This document shows, piece by piece, positions 7,798 through 15,010 of a stretch of 19,393 nucleotides of DNA. This DNA is from CAYLLD01 sp964425135 (GTDB lineage Bacteria > Pseudomonadota > Alphaproteobacteria > Rhodobacterales > Rhodobacteraceae). Both the position numbers and the translations under genes were made by a program. The stretch covers positions 1 to 19,393 of the forward strand of contig CAYRKW010000063.1 in assembly GCA_964425135.1 (NCBI GenBank). Reading direction: 5' to 3'. Numbering within the stretch: the stretch's first letter is position 1; every line of letters begins with the position of its first letter. The notes beneath the pieces are model-generated. The model had not been told where the DNA came from, did not search any database, and saw only the letters and a list, made by a program, of their open reading frames with translations.

Positions 7798-8841
7798 ATG
7801 AAAAACGTTCTCTTCACTACAACAGCGATTGCTGGTCTGGCTCTGTCCGGCGCTGCATTCGCCGCTGGACACTCGTCCGGCAACTTCGGAATCTCCGGCT
7901 CGACCGACGTTGGCTACAACGACGATATCAAAGGCGGAATCTTCCAAGAAACAAATATCGACATCAAAGCTTCTAAAGACGCTGGCAACGGTTATGAAAT
8001 CGGTGGTCACGTTCGCTTGAACCTCGATTGGTTCGAAGGCGCGACAGAGGTTGACTCTGGCGTTGACGAAGTTGAATTCAAAAACATCTATGTCGACACA
8101 CCAATTGGTAAACTTGAGTTTGCCGACAGCTTCGACGGTACAGGCGCTTCGGACAGCTTCTATGCTGACCGCGAAGGCATGGACGAAGACATGACCAATG
8201 GTGACGGCCACGCCGGCATCAAATGGTCCGGTGACGTAGGTGACTTCGGTTATGCTATCGATCTGGGTAACACATCCGCGAACAGCGCAACCAACACTGG
8301 CGACCACTACACAGTCGGTCTTGGTGGTTCGTTCGGTGACTTCAAAGTTGGTCTCGGTTACGAAAACGAGAGCCACGAAGGCGCTGGTTCGGTTATCGGT
8401 GTTAGCCTCGACGGTGAGTTCGGCGGCTTTGGTGTTGGCCTGTCCCACATCGACACTGATGTTGACACATCGACAGGTATTGAACTGTCCGGTGAGTTCG
8501 GCGGTGTCGACGCGACTGTGTACTACGCGATCAACGATGCTGGCGGTGACCAGTACGGTTTGTTGCTCGACTACGCCAACGGCCCACTGGGCGTTGGACT
8601 TGACATTCACGCTGGCGACGACGCGGCTGACGAAAATGTCGAGATCGACGTTTCCTACGAAGTCAACTCCGACGTGACTGTTTACGCTGGTTATGACGAT
8701 GCATCCGAAGCTGGTTACGCTGGTGCCGAAATCGGCGTTGCTGACGGCATCAAAGCAACTATCTCTTTCGCAGAAGCTGACGAAATCGGTGGTCCAGAGT
8801 TCAAAGACGGCACATCGCTGTTCCTGACTCTGACTTACTAA
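7798..8841 (+). CDS. Rhodobacter-type outer-membrane porin
   Basis: A 347-residue porin precursor. The start MKNVLFTTTAIAGLALSGAA is a signal peptide, probably cleaved after AFA at about residue 22, with GAGGG as ribosome site upstream; the GTG 27 bases earlier is rejected. The mature protein is made of alternating short beta strands (for example YTVGLGGSFGDFKVGLGYENE, GFGVGLSHID, VTVYAGYDD). It is rich in glycine and very acidic, as in marine porins, and ends in LTLTY with a terminal aromatic residue for barrel insertion. A trimeric diffusion channel for small solutes is expected. The codon choice (heavy use of GGT, GCT, GAC, ACA, AAA) differs from the neighbours and suggests very high expression. 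It has a leader hairpin upstream and a strong terminator downstream. Confidence 0.92.
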   Translation: MKNVLFTTTAIAGLALSGAAFAAGHSSGNFGISGSTDVGYNDDIKGGIFQETNIDIKASKDAGNGYEIGGHVRLNLDWFEGATEVDSGVDEVEFKNIYVDTPIGKLEFADSFDGTGASDSFYADREGMDEDMTNGDGHAGIKWSGDVGDFGYAIDLGNTSANSATNTGDHYTVGLGGSFGDFKVGLGYENESHEGAGSVIGVSLDGEFGGFGVGLSHIDTDVDTSTGIELSGEFGGVDATVYYAINDAGGDQYGLLLDYANGPLGVGLDIHAGDDAADENVEIDVSYEVNSDVTVYAGYDDASEAGYAGAEIGVADGIKATISFAEADEIGGPEFKDGTSLFLTLTY

Positions 8842-8863
8842 GTCTTACCGACTTTAACGGATT

Positions 8864-8889
8864 GGGCGGGCCTTCGGGTCCGCCCTTTT
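8864..8889 (+). terminator. Rho-independent terminator of the porin gene
   Basis: A nine-base-pair GC-rich stem (8864-8872 with 8877-8885, one G-T pair) with a TTCG tetraloop is followed by TTTTCTTTT. It lies 22 bases after the porin stop and 52 bases before the yggS-family start. Confidence 0.93.
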
Positions 8890-8941
8890 CTTTTGGGCAA
8901 GCGCGATTTATGGCTCTTGATACATTGCGGAGTTTGCGTTC

Positions 8942-9595
8942 ATGTCCTTGCCGATCATCACCGAAAAACTGGAAGCTGCAGCGCGAAAGGCGGAACGCGC
9001 GCCTGCGGATATCTCGCTTTTGGCTGTCTCCAAGGTGCAGCCAGAAGAGCGCGTTGTTGCGGTGCTTGAACAAGGGCATCGGGTGTTTGGCGAGAACCGC
9101 GTGCAGGAGGCGCAGGGGCGCTGGACGCCACTTCGGGAGCGGTATGAGGATGTGGAATTGCATCTGATCGGGCCGCTCCAAACCAATAAAATAAAGCCCG
9201 CGCTTGATCTTTTCGAGGCGGTCCATTCTCTCGACCGCCCGAAACTTGCGACGAAGCTGGCGCATGAAATTCAGGCGCGCGGGACGTCACCGGAGCTGTT
9301 TGTGCAGGTCAATACCGGCGAAGAGCCCCAGAAATCGGGTATTCTCCCGGGCGAGGCGGACGGGTTTATCGCACAGTGCCACGCCATGGATTTGCCGATT
9401 GCGGGACTGATGGTGATCCCGCCTGCACACGAAGAGCCAAGCCTGCATTTTGCACTGCTCGCCAAGATTGCCGCGCGAAACGGGCTTGAAGGGCTTTCGA
9501 TGGGAATGAGCTCTGATTTTGAGAGCGCGATTGCGCAAGGCGCCACGCATGTGCGCGTCGGCTCAGCGATATTTGGAGAGCGTGTGGCAGGGTGA
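8942..9595 (+). CDS. YggS/PROSC family pyridoxal phosphate homeostasis protein
   Basis: This 217-residue protein has the alanine-racemase-like TIM-barrel fold of the YggS family, which binds PLP without known catalysis and helps control vitamin B6 and amino-acid balance. The PLP lysine is K31 in LLAVSKVQ. The family motifs FGENRVQEA, ELHLIGPLQTNK, VQVNTGEEPQKSGI and LSMGMSSDFESAI, and the C-terminal VRVGSAIFGER, are all present. The last two form the phosphate-binding region. Length is close to the usual 220-235. The ATG at 8942 is supported by the family N-terminus, though the ribosome site is weak. It follows the porin terminator, so it needs its own promoter in a gap of about 50 bases or some readthrough. 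It faces trpF. Confidence 0.93.
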   Translation: MSLPIITEKLEAAARKAERAPADISLLAVSKVQPEERVVAVLEQGHRVFGENRVQEAQGRWTPLRERYEDVELHLIGPLQTNKIKPALDLFEAVHSLDRPKLATKLAHEIQARGTSPELFVQVNTGEEPQKSGILPGEADGFIAQCHAMDLPIAGLMVIPPAHEEPSLHFALLAKIAARNGLEGLSMGMSSDFESAIAQGATHVRVGSAIFGERVAG

Positions 9596-9688
9596 GGCGC
9601 TCAAACAGGCGCCATGCGTTTTGCGCAAAATAACCTGAAAAAGCCCCTTTCAGATGCGACAGGCGCGGCGTTGGAAAAGCGAGCGTTT

Positions 9689-10318
9689 TTATAGAGCAGC
9701 ACTCAAGAACGCGCGGATCAGCCCGGTGTCCTTGACGCCGCGTGCCGCTTCGACGCCGCTTGATACGTCAAGCTGTGTCGCGCCGGTTCGTTTGACGGCG
9801 CTATGCACATTCTCAGGCGTCAGGCCACCGGCGAGCATCCAGGGAACCGGCCAGCGGCGTCCTGCGATGAGGTTCCAGTCAAAGGCCAAACCATTGCCGC
9901 CGGGCACCTCGCCATCGCTGGGCGGTTTGGCATCGACGAGAAGCTGATCAGCGACGGCACCATACGTCGCGATTTTCTCCAGATCGTTACGGTTTGAGAT
10001 ACCGATCGCCTTCATCACCGGAAGGCCGTGGCGGGCTTTGATGTCAGCCACGCGCTGAGGCGTTTCGTTCCCGTGCAATTGCAGCATATCAATGGGAACC
10101 TGCGCCAGCAGCGTATCGAGCATGGCATCATCCGCATCCACTGTCAGGGCGACTTTGCAGACGCCCTCCGGCACGGATGCCGCCAGCTCCGCCGCGACAT
10201 CAAACGTCACATGACGGGGAGATTTCTCGAAGAAGACAAACCCCACATAACGCGCGCCACCCTCAACCGCCGCATCAAGTGATGCGGCGTCGGACAGCCC
10301 GCATATTTTGACGTTCAT
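9689..10318 (-). CDS. trpF: Phosphoribosylanthranilate isomerase
   Basis: A 209-residue TIM-barrel enzyme that converts N-(5-phosphoribosyl)anthranilate to CdRP, the third step of tryptophan synthesis. It begins VKICGL, with the general-base cysteine at residue 6. The catalytic acid is D129 in LLVDAKPP. Other family signatures are GARYVGFVFFEKSPRHV, MLQLHGNE and the phosphate-binding segments WMLAGGLTPENV and LDVSSGVEAARGVKD. It is the last gene of ihfB-lapA-trpF, 16 bases after lapA. No other trp gene is in the window, so regulation with trpB/trpA cannot be seen. A weak hairpin (9635-9653) lies downstream between it and the convergent yggS-family gene. Confidence 0.96.
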   Translation of the reverse strand: MNVKICGLSDAASLDAAVEGGARYVGFVFFEKSPRHVTFDVAAELAASVPEGVCKVALTVDADDAMLDTLLAQVPIDMLQLHGNETPQRVADIKARHGLPVMKAIGISNRNDLEKIATYGAVADQLLVDAKPPSDGEVPGGNGLAFDWNLIAGRRWPVPWMLAGGLTPENVHSAVKRTGATQLDVSSGVEAARGVKDTGLIRAFLSAAL

Positions 10319-10334
10319 GGACGCGAAGATCCGG

Positions 10335-10676
10335 TCAGTTCAAAAGCGCGAGGATTTCATCCTCTTGTTCGCCAGACTTTTTCTTTAGATTGGCCACTTC
10401 GCTTTCCAGCTTGGAGACCTCGCGGCGGGATGTGGCCGCCGAGCGGCGGTGTTTACGCTCGCGAATATACTCGATCAGATATCCGATGAATATGCCCACC
10501 ACGATGGCCGCCAGGATCACCAGGAACAGAGGCAGCGTGTAGCTGTTCCCGATGGGTAGAAGCGGTGCCAACTGGTCCGGTACAAGTTGAAGTGTCACCA
10601 ATTGCCTGTTCGCCACGGCGATCAACGCAATTGAAATCAGTATAATCCCCAGAATTACTTTTTTGATGAAGCGCAT
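10335..10676 (-). CDS. LapA-domain (DUF1049) inner-membrane protein
   Basis: A 113-residue protein with two membrane segments (about residues 6-22 and 48-70) and a positively charged cytoplasmic coiled-coil tail containing EVSKLESEVANLKKKSGEQEDEI. The segment ANRQLVTLQLVPDQ between the membrane helices is typical of the LapA (lipopolysaccharide assembly protein A) domain. In enterics LapA works with LapB and FtsH to adjust LpxC and LPS synthesis; here only the domain supports a role, and the tail ends without the enteric pattern. It lies between ihfB and trpF on the same strand with short gaps, matching a recurrent Rhodobacteraceae order. The name lapA is descriptive, so no symbol is assigned. 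Confidence 0.82.
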   Translation of the reverse strand: MRFIKKVILGIILISIALIAVANRQLVTLQLVPDQLAPLLPIGNSYTLPLFLVILAAIVVGIFIGYLIEYIRERKHRRSAATSRREVSKLESEVANLKKKSGEQEDEILALLN

Positions 10677-10709
10677 CTGTCAGTCCGTCCTCGTTAAGTG
10701 TTACAACAC

Positions 10710-10988
10710 CTACTTATTTAAGCGTTCGCGCAGCAATTTACCAGTTTTGAAGAACGGAACATGTTTTTCGTCCACCGACACCGTCTCACCAGTGCGGGGA
10801 TTACGGCCCTGACGTGCTGCGCGTTTTTTGATCGAGAAGGCACCAAATCCGCGCAGTTCCACACGATCGCCATTGGCCATCGCATCGATAATTTCGTCAA
10901 ATACCGTGGCGACTATTCTTTCGACGTCGCGCTGGTACAGATGGGGGTTTTCATCGGCAATTTTCTGGATCAATTCAGACTTGATCAT
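10710..10988 (-). CDS. ihfB: Integration host factor subunit beta
   Basis: This 92-residue DNA-bending protein belongs to the HU/IHF family. The N-terminal MIKSELIQKIADENPHL and the DIV-type helix QRDVERIVATVFDEIIDAM are characteristic of the beta subunit. The beta-arm carries GRNPRTGETV, with the DNA-intercalating proline at residue 64, and the protein ends KLLRERLNK. It pairs with IhfA (elsewhere) to bend DNA by more than 160 degrees in replication, recombination and promoter control. GGGGGGA lies before the ATG as ribosome site. The 334-base gap to rpsA holds the rpsA terminator, so ihfB has its own promoter and leads ihfB-lapA-trpF. Confidence 0.95.
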   Translation of the reverse strand: MIKSELIQKIADENPHLYQRDVERIVATVFDEIIDAMANGDRVELRGFGAFSIKKRAARQGRNPRTGETVSVDEKHVPFFKTGKLLRERLNK

Positions 10989-11230
10989 TCGATACTATCC
11001 CCCCGCAGTCCTTGCGATTTTGTAAGCCGCAGTGCGCGTCGCTGTAGTTTATAAAACGGTCTTAATGCCGCTCATACTTTCGCACGTTGCTGGTTCAGAT
11101 GAAATAGCAAGCCTGTGTTTTAACCCCGAAATGTTGCCTCAAATACAGGAACTGCGCGGGAAAAAACCCTAGTTTTCCACAGTTTACAACAAAATCGATC
11201 AAATCAACCGGTCGGTATCCGCGTAATTAA

Positions 11231-11254
11231 CTCGAATCGTTGTATCGATTCGAG
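11231..11254. repeat. Perfect 9-base-arm palindrome between rpsA and ihfB
   Basis: CTCGAATCG (11231-11239) and CGATTCGAG (11246-11254) are exact reverse complements separated by TTGTAT. There is no T tract on either strand. It sits just beyond the rpsA terminator and about 240 bases upstream of ihfB. It could be an operator for a dimeric regulator or a backup hairpin; the function is not known. Confidence 0.6.
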
Positions 11255-11267
11255 GCGTGTGCGGTGC

Positions 11268-11299
11268 AAAAAAAACGGCGCTTCGCGTGAATCGCCGTT
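11268..11299 (-). terminator. Rho-independent terminator of rpsA
   Basis: On the minus strand, stem AACGGCG/CGCCGTT (11293-11299 with 11274-11280), with an extra inner TTC/GAA pairing, is followed by a run of T residues (plus-strand A tract at 11268-11275). It lies 23 bases after the rpsA stop. Confidence 0.9.
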
Positions 11300-11322
11300 C
11301 TTCGGTTTTAGGTGCGAGAAGA

Positions 11323-13008
11323 TTATTCGTCGTCTTTGCCCTTGAGCGCAGCTCCGAGAATATCGCCGAGCGATGCGCCGGAATCTGACGATCCGTACTG
11401 TTCCACGGCTTCTTTCTCTTCGGCGATCTCGCGCGCTTTGATCGACAGACCCAAGCGGCGGGATTTTTTGTCGATGTTGGTCACGCGCGCATCGATTTTA
11501 TCGCCAACGCCGAAGCGCTCTGGACGTTGTTCCGCACGGTCACGGCTGAGGTCGGAGCGGCGGATGAAGGATTTCATGCCGTCATATTCGACCTCAATGC
11601 CGCCATCCTCGATGGATGTGACGACAACGGTCACGATTTGCCCGCGCTTGATACCGCCAGCGGCATCCACGAATGGATCCCCATCGAGCGCCTTGATCGA
11701 GAGCGAGATGCGCTCTTTCTCAACGTCGATGTCGGTGACGATGGCCTTGACCATATCGCCTTTGCGGAAGTCCTCGATGGCGTCCTCGCCAGAGCGGTTC
11801 CAATCGAGATCGGACAGGTGAACCATGCCGTCGATGTCGCCGTCGAGACCGACGAACAATCCAAATTCGGTGATGTTCTTGACTTCGCCTTCGACCTCAG
11901 TGCCAACAGGCGTACCTTCGGCGAAGTTCTCCCATGGATTGCCCTGAGTCTGCTTCAGACCAAGCGAGACACGACGTTTGACGGTGTCGATCTCCAGAAC
12001 GATAACCTCAACCTCTTGGCTGGTGGAGACGATCTTGCCCGGATGAACGTTCTTCTTGGTCCAGGACATTTCGGAGACGTGTACGAGACCCTCAACGCCT
12101 GGCTCGAGCTCAACAAATGCACCGTAATCGGTGATGTTGGTCACGCGGCCCGTGTGCTTGCTGTCCAGTGGGAAGCGCGCTTCAACATCGCCCCAAGGAT
12201 CGTCCTGGAGTTGCTTCATGCCAAGGCTGATGCGCTGGGTGTCTTTGTTGATTTTGACAACCTGCACGTTGACCTTCTGACCGATCTCCAGAATTTCCGA
12301 TGGGTGATTGACGCGGCGCCATGCCATGTCGGTGACGTGGAGCAATCCGTCCACACCGCCCAGATCGACGAAGGCACCGTATTCGGTGATGTTTTTGACA
12401 ACACCTTCGACGACATCGCCTTCGGCCAGTTTGCCGACGATTTCTGCGCGCTGTTCCGCGCGGCTCTCTTCGAGGATCGCGCGTCGGGAGACAACGATAT
12501 TGCCGCGACGACGGTCCATCTTGAGGATTTGGAACGGCTGGGCAATGCCCATCAGCGCGGTTGCGTCGCGCACAGGGCGCACATCAACCTGGGAGCCGGG
12601 CAAGAAGGCCACAGCGCCGCCAAGATCGACTGTGAAGCCGCCTTTGACGCGGCCAAAGATTGCGCCTTCGACGCGCTCTTCATTCTCGTTGGCTTTCTCC
12701 AGACGATCCCACGCCTCTTCACGGCGGGCTTTATCGCGGGAGATAACCGCTTCGCCGCGCGCATTTTCGACACGCTCAAGATAGACCTCAACATCGTCTC
12801 CGACGGCGATCTCTGGATCATGTCCGGGTTTTGCGAATTCTTTGAGTTCGACACGGCCTTCCATTTTGTAGCCGATATCGATGATGGCTTGACCGGCTTC
12901 GATGGCCAAGACCCGTCCTTTGACAACTGAACCCTCATCGGGGGTGACCAGTTCAAAGCTCTCGTTCAGAAGAGATTCAAACTCTTCCATGCTTGCGTTA
13001 GCTGACAT
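11323..13008 (-). CDS. rpsA: 30S ribosomal protein S1
   Basis: This 561-residue protein carries six S1 (OB-fold) repeats, as in standard bacterial S1 (about 557 residues). S1 brings mRNA to the 30S subunit and helps translate mRNAs with weak or structured starts. The first two repeats bind the ribosome. Repeats three to five are recognised by VEGVVKNITEYGAFVDLGG, TGRVTNITDYGAFVELEPG and VEGEVKNITEFGLFVGLDG, each followed by a GLLHVTD- or GLVHVSE-type strand. The ATG at 13008 is preferred because AAAGGA lies six bases upstream; a TTG one codon earlier is too close to it. It follows cmk at a distance of 109 bases, the widespread cmk-rpsA pairing, and ends at a strong terminator. Long antisense reading frames over this gene are codon-bias shadows. 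Confidence 0.97.
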   Translation of the reverse strand: MSANASMEEFESLLNESFELVTPDEGSVVKGRVLAIEAGQAIIDIGYKMEGRVELKEFAKPGHDPEIAVGDDVEVYLERVENARGEAVISRDKARREEAWDRLEKANENEERVEGAIFGRVKGGFTVDLGGAVAFLPGSQVDVRPVRDATALMGIAQPFQILKMDRRRGNIVVSRRAILEESRAEQRAEIVGKLAEGDVVEGVVKNITEYGAFVDLGGVDGLLHVTDMAWRRVNHPSEILEIGQKVNVQVVKINKDTQRISLGMKQLQDDPWGDVEARFPLDSKHTGRVTNITDYGAFVELEPGVEGLVHVSEMSWTKKNVHPGKIVSTSQEVEVIVLEIDTVKRRVSLGLKQTQGNPWENFAEGTPVGTEVEGEVKNITEFGLFVGLDGDIDGMVHLSDLDWNRSGEDAIEDFRKGDMVKAIVTDIDVEKERISLSIKALDGDPFVDAAGGIKRGQIVTVVVTSIEDGGIEVEYDGMKSFIRRSDLSRDRAEQRPERFGVGDKIDARVTNIDKKSRRLGLSIKAREIAEEKEAVEQYGSSDSGASLGDILGAALKGKDDE

Positions 13009-13099
13009 CAATAGTCCTTTTCATATCGTTTTGTCTGGCCGAACGGTTGGATCCGCTGGTCTTTGTCCACTTTTTTATGCTGCGATTTTTGAGGCCTTA

Positions 13100-13130
13100 G
13101 AAAACAACAAACCTGAGCTATTCGCTCAGG
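13100..13130 (-). terminator. Terminator-like hairpin overlapping the cmk stop codon
   Basis: On the minus strand CCTGAGC (13130-13124), a five-base loop and GCTCAGG (13118-13112) are followed by TTTGTTGTTTTC. The cmk stop TAG (13120-13118) lies in the loop and the start of the second arm, so ribosomes finishing cmk would disrupt the hairpin. It may reduce or regulate readthrough into rpsA. The T tract is interrupted, so strength is uncertain. Confidence 0.6.
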
Positions 13131-13762
13131 CCCTGCTCGATTCGTTTTCTTATTATGGCCACTGCATGTGCAACGGCGGCGTCTATAGACAAATTTGTTG
13201 TATCAAGCAAGTGCGCATCCTTGGCAGCGATCATAGGCGACAGATCGCGCGAGGCGTCCCGTTCATCGCGCGCCTTTATGTCCGCTGATACCCGCTCAAG
13301 GCTGGTTTCAAGCCCTTTTGCGGTCAGTTCATCGTAGCGGCGACGCGCACGGACCGCGTCAGACGCTGTGACGAAAAACTTCACCTCCGCATCCGGGCAA
13401 ATCACTGTGCCAATATCGCGCCCGTCAATCACCGCACCGCCCTCGCGACGGGCGAATGTGCGCTGAAACTCCAGAAGCGCTGCCCGCACCTCGGGCACAA
13501 CTGCCACTTTGGAGGCGGCAGAGGCAGCCATGGGCGTGCGCAGGTCTTTGCGTGCCAAATCACCTTCGCTGAGCCGGGTTGCGAGTTTGGCTGCATAATC
13601 GGAATCAACGACGCCGCGCCCTGCATCGAGCGCTTTCATCCCAACAGCGCGGTATAATAGCCCTGTATCGAGGTGCCCAAGCCCGAACTCTTGGGCAACT
13701 GCGCGGGCTATCGTGCCTTTGCCCGCCGCTGCTGGTCCGTCGATTGCTATCGTGAGTTTCAT
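13118..13762 (-). CDS. cmk: Cytidylate kinase
   Basis: A 214-residue (d)CMP kinase that makes CDP/dCDP from CMP/dCMP and ATP. The P-loop GPAAAGKGT is at residues 9-17 of MKLTIAIDGPAAAGKGTIAR. The nucleotide-monophosphate binding region HLDTGLLYRAVG follows, then the family signature VIDGRDIGTVICPDAEVKFFVTASDAVRARRR (central part) and the lid with RDERDASRD. Length is slightly shorter than the 227 residues of the E. coli enzyme, which is normal for alphaproteobacteria. AAGGTGG before the ATG is the ribosome site. It is the first gene of cmk-rpsA. No aroA is adjacent upstream, where a 548-base non-coding gap is found instead. Confidence 0.96.
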   Translation of the reverse strand: MKLTIAIDGPAAAGKGTIARAVAQEFGLGHLDTGLLYRAVGMKALDAGRGVVDSDYAAKLATRLSEGDLARKDLRTPMAASAASKVAVVPEVRAALLEFQRTFARREGGAVIDGRDIGTVICPDAEVKFFVTASDAVRARRRYDELTAKGLETSLERVSADIKARDERDASRDLSPMIAAKDAHLLDTTNLSIDAAVAHAVAIIRKRIEQGLSE

Positions 13763-14011
13763 GAGGCCACCTTAAGTCCGGGTCGCACGCTCCTACACAA
13801 CCCGCGCGGGTGCGGCAAGGCAGAGCAAGACGCGCTGTGACTGTGACACGTCGCGAAAAGCGCGTTGAGATTGGTCAGTACACAAACAGGCGGAAATTCT
13901 TTGGAATATACGATCCACAGTGTTGCTCTCTGGCGGATTGCTGTTGCTGGCAGACAAGCGCGTGGAGACACAATCAGGCTATATCCGACGCGACCTTTGT
14001 GACGCGACACT

Positions 14012-14044
14012 AAAAAAACCCCGGCGAGACACACCGGGGCTTTT
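14012..14044. terminator. Bidirectional rho-independent terminator
   Basis: Stem CCCCGG (14019-14024) and CCGGGG (14034-14039) with a nine-base loop. Read on the minus strand it is followed by seven T residues (A tract 14012-14018); on the plus strand by CTTTT. The minus-strand version is the stronger one, and would end transcription coming from yqgE or from an unannotated small RNA. Confidence 0.8.
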
Positions 14045-14107
14045 CAAAAACGTGAGCAGAGGAAACAAAAAACTCGTTACTCAACACAGGACACATCCCC
14101 TGCTCAC
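14012..14107 (-). ncRNA. Candidate small RNA or structured 3' UTR
   Basis: Read on the minus strand, arms GTGAGCAG (14107-14100) and CTGCTCAC (14059-14052) form an 8-base stem extended by two G-C pairs after one mismatch, with a loop of about 34 bases. A U-rich stretch and then the strong terminator hairpin follow. A hairpin plus terminator without an ORF is a common small-RNA layout, but the promoter was not found, and it may simply be the end of the yqgE mRNA. Confidence 0.3.
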
Positions 14108-14310
14108 AAATTGTTAATCGCTTTGGACTTGGGCAGTAACGTGGCACCTCTGTGGGCATTTGTCGGTTATTCTTGGTTAAGAGTATTTTAGGCATGAAAA
14201 TCGCTGGAAGTGTGGGAACCTGTAGCAAAAAGGCGCGCAACTCAGCGGCTTTTGGTACGAAAACGCACCATTAGAGTTTTAACAATTCGGATGGGAACTT
14301 TTGCTGCGCT

Positions 14311-14892
14311 CTATGCGCGGCCGCCTTCACCGGACAGCATCATCGGATCAATTCCGATCGATGTGATTGCCGCATTCCACTTCGCATCATCGTCGAGCGC
14401 GAAGATAATCTCCTTATCGGCATCACAACTCACCCAGCCATGCGCGCGAAACTCGCTTTCAAGCTGGCCCGGACCCCATCCGGCGTAGCCAAGTACCAAA
14501 AGAGAGCAATCCGGCCCGTTGCCTTCCGCCAAATCCTGCAAAATCTCAAGCGTCGCGGTCATTCGATACGCATCCGTGACCTTCATGGTGCTGTCATCAA
14601 GCTCATAATCGGAAGAATGGAGCACAAAGCCGCGCCCATGCTCGACCGGACCGCCGATATGTACTTCGATCTTTTTACTTTCAGGACCAAGATCAATATC
14701 AAGCTGGTCCAAAAGATCGGAGAACTCCAGATCATGCGCGGGCTTGTTCACAATCAGCCCCATCGCGCCTTCGTCGTTGTGCGCGCACACGAAAATGACC
14801 GACCGCTCAAAACGCGGATCACCCATGCCCGGCATCGCTACCAGCAGTTTGCCTTCCAGAAACCCTGGCGCGTCGTCCATTTCAATATTCAT
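14311..14892 (-). CDS. YqgE/AlgH family protein
   Basis: A 193-residue cytoplasmic protein of the UPF0301 (YqgE/AlgH) family. Characteristic segments are FLEGKLLVAMPGMGDPRFERSVIFVCAHNDEGAMGLIVNK at the N-terminus, HIGGPVEHGRGFVLHS in the middle, and LVLGYAGWGPGQLESEF. AlgH was named for an effect on alginate regulation in Pseudomonas, but the molecular function of the family is not established. The ATG at 14892 has AGGTGG just upstream and gives the usual family length; the longer frame from 14928 adds a cysteine- and histidine-bearing tail not typical of the family. The gene lies downstream of mscL on the same strand but after the mscL terminator, so it is probably transcribed separately. 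Confidence 0.93.
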   Translation of the reverse strand: MNIEMDDAPGFLEGKLLVAMPGMGDPRFERSVIFVCAHNDEGAMGLIVNKPAHDLEFSDLLDQLDIDLGPESKKIEVHIGGPVEHGRGFVLHSSDYELDDSTMKVTDAYRMTATLEILQDLAEGNGPDCSLLVLGYAGWGPGQLESEFRAHGWVSCDADKEIIFALDDDAKWNAAITSIGIDPMMLSGEGGRA

Positions 14893-14949
14893 AGTCCACC
14901 TATGTGCGTGCAAACATGTGGATTTCAAGGCAACATAACGGAAGCGTCA

Positions 14950-14979
14950 AAACACAAAGGCCCGCCGCAGGGGCGAGCC
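14950..14979 (-). terminator. Rho-independent terminator of mscL
   Basis: On the minus strand GGCTCGCC-CCTGC-GGCGGGCC (14979-14959, one G-T pair) is followed by TTTGTGTTTT. It lies about 31 bases after the mscL stop. Confidence 0.8.
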
Positions 14980-15010
14980 TTCGCTAATTTTGTTAAGAAA
15001 GCTTTAGCGA

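Larger units (their letters stand above)
10989..11322. other. rpsA-ihfB intergenic region
   Basis: There is no gene in these 334 bases. From right to left they hold the rpsA terminator (11268-11299), a perfect 9-base-arm palindrome (11231-11254), and then about 230 AT-richer bases which must contain the ihfB promoter and leader. A TATAAA-like box is present on the minus strand near 11048-11053, but I could not pair it with a good -35 element. Nothing resembling a tRNA or known small RNA was recognised. Confidence 0.6.
13763..14310. other. Non-coding gap between yqgE and cmk
   Basis: These 548 bases have no convincing gene; the small open frames on both strands lack family resemblance, ribosome sites and normal composition. 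The stretch contains the cmk promoter (towards 13763), a bidirectional terminator at 14012-14044, and a long-range inverted repeat at 14052-14107. Its base composition is more AT-rich than the flanks at about 14040-14300. It may contain the 3' end of the yqgE transcript, or a separate small RNA on the minus strand. Confidence 0.6.

Noticed and set aside
7597..8610. 337-codon open frame on the minus strand across the porin
   Set aside because: The porin has a signal peptide, beta-strand pattern and strong signals. The minus frame arises from its biased codons.
9619..9630. TTTTGCGCAAAA perfect palindrome between the yggS-family gene and trpF
   Set aside because: Short, low in information and without a terminator layout; the nearby hairpins (9596-9613 and 9635-9653) are too weak to call.
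11527..12930. 467-codon open frame on the plus strand antisense to rpsA
   Set aside because: rpsA is unmistakable on the minus strand. The antisense frame is a product of its codon bias, has no ribosome site and matches no family I know.
13810..14240. Small open frames on both strands in the yqgE-cmk gap
   Set aside because: Odd composition (cysteine clusters), no ribosome sites, and one runs through the bidirectional terminator. No homologue is recognised.
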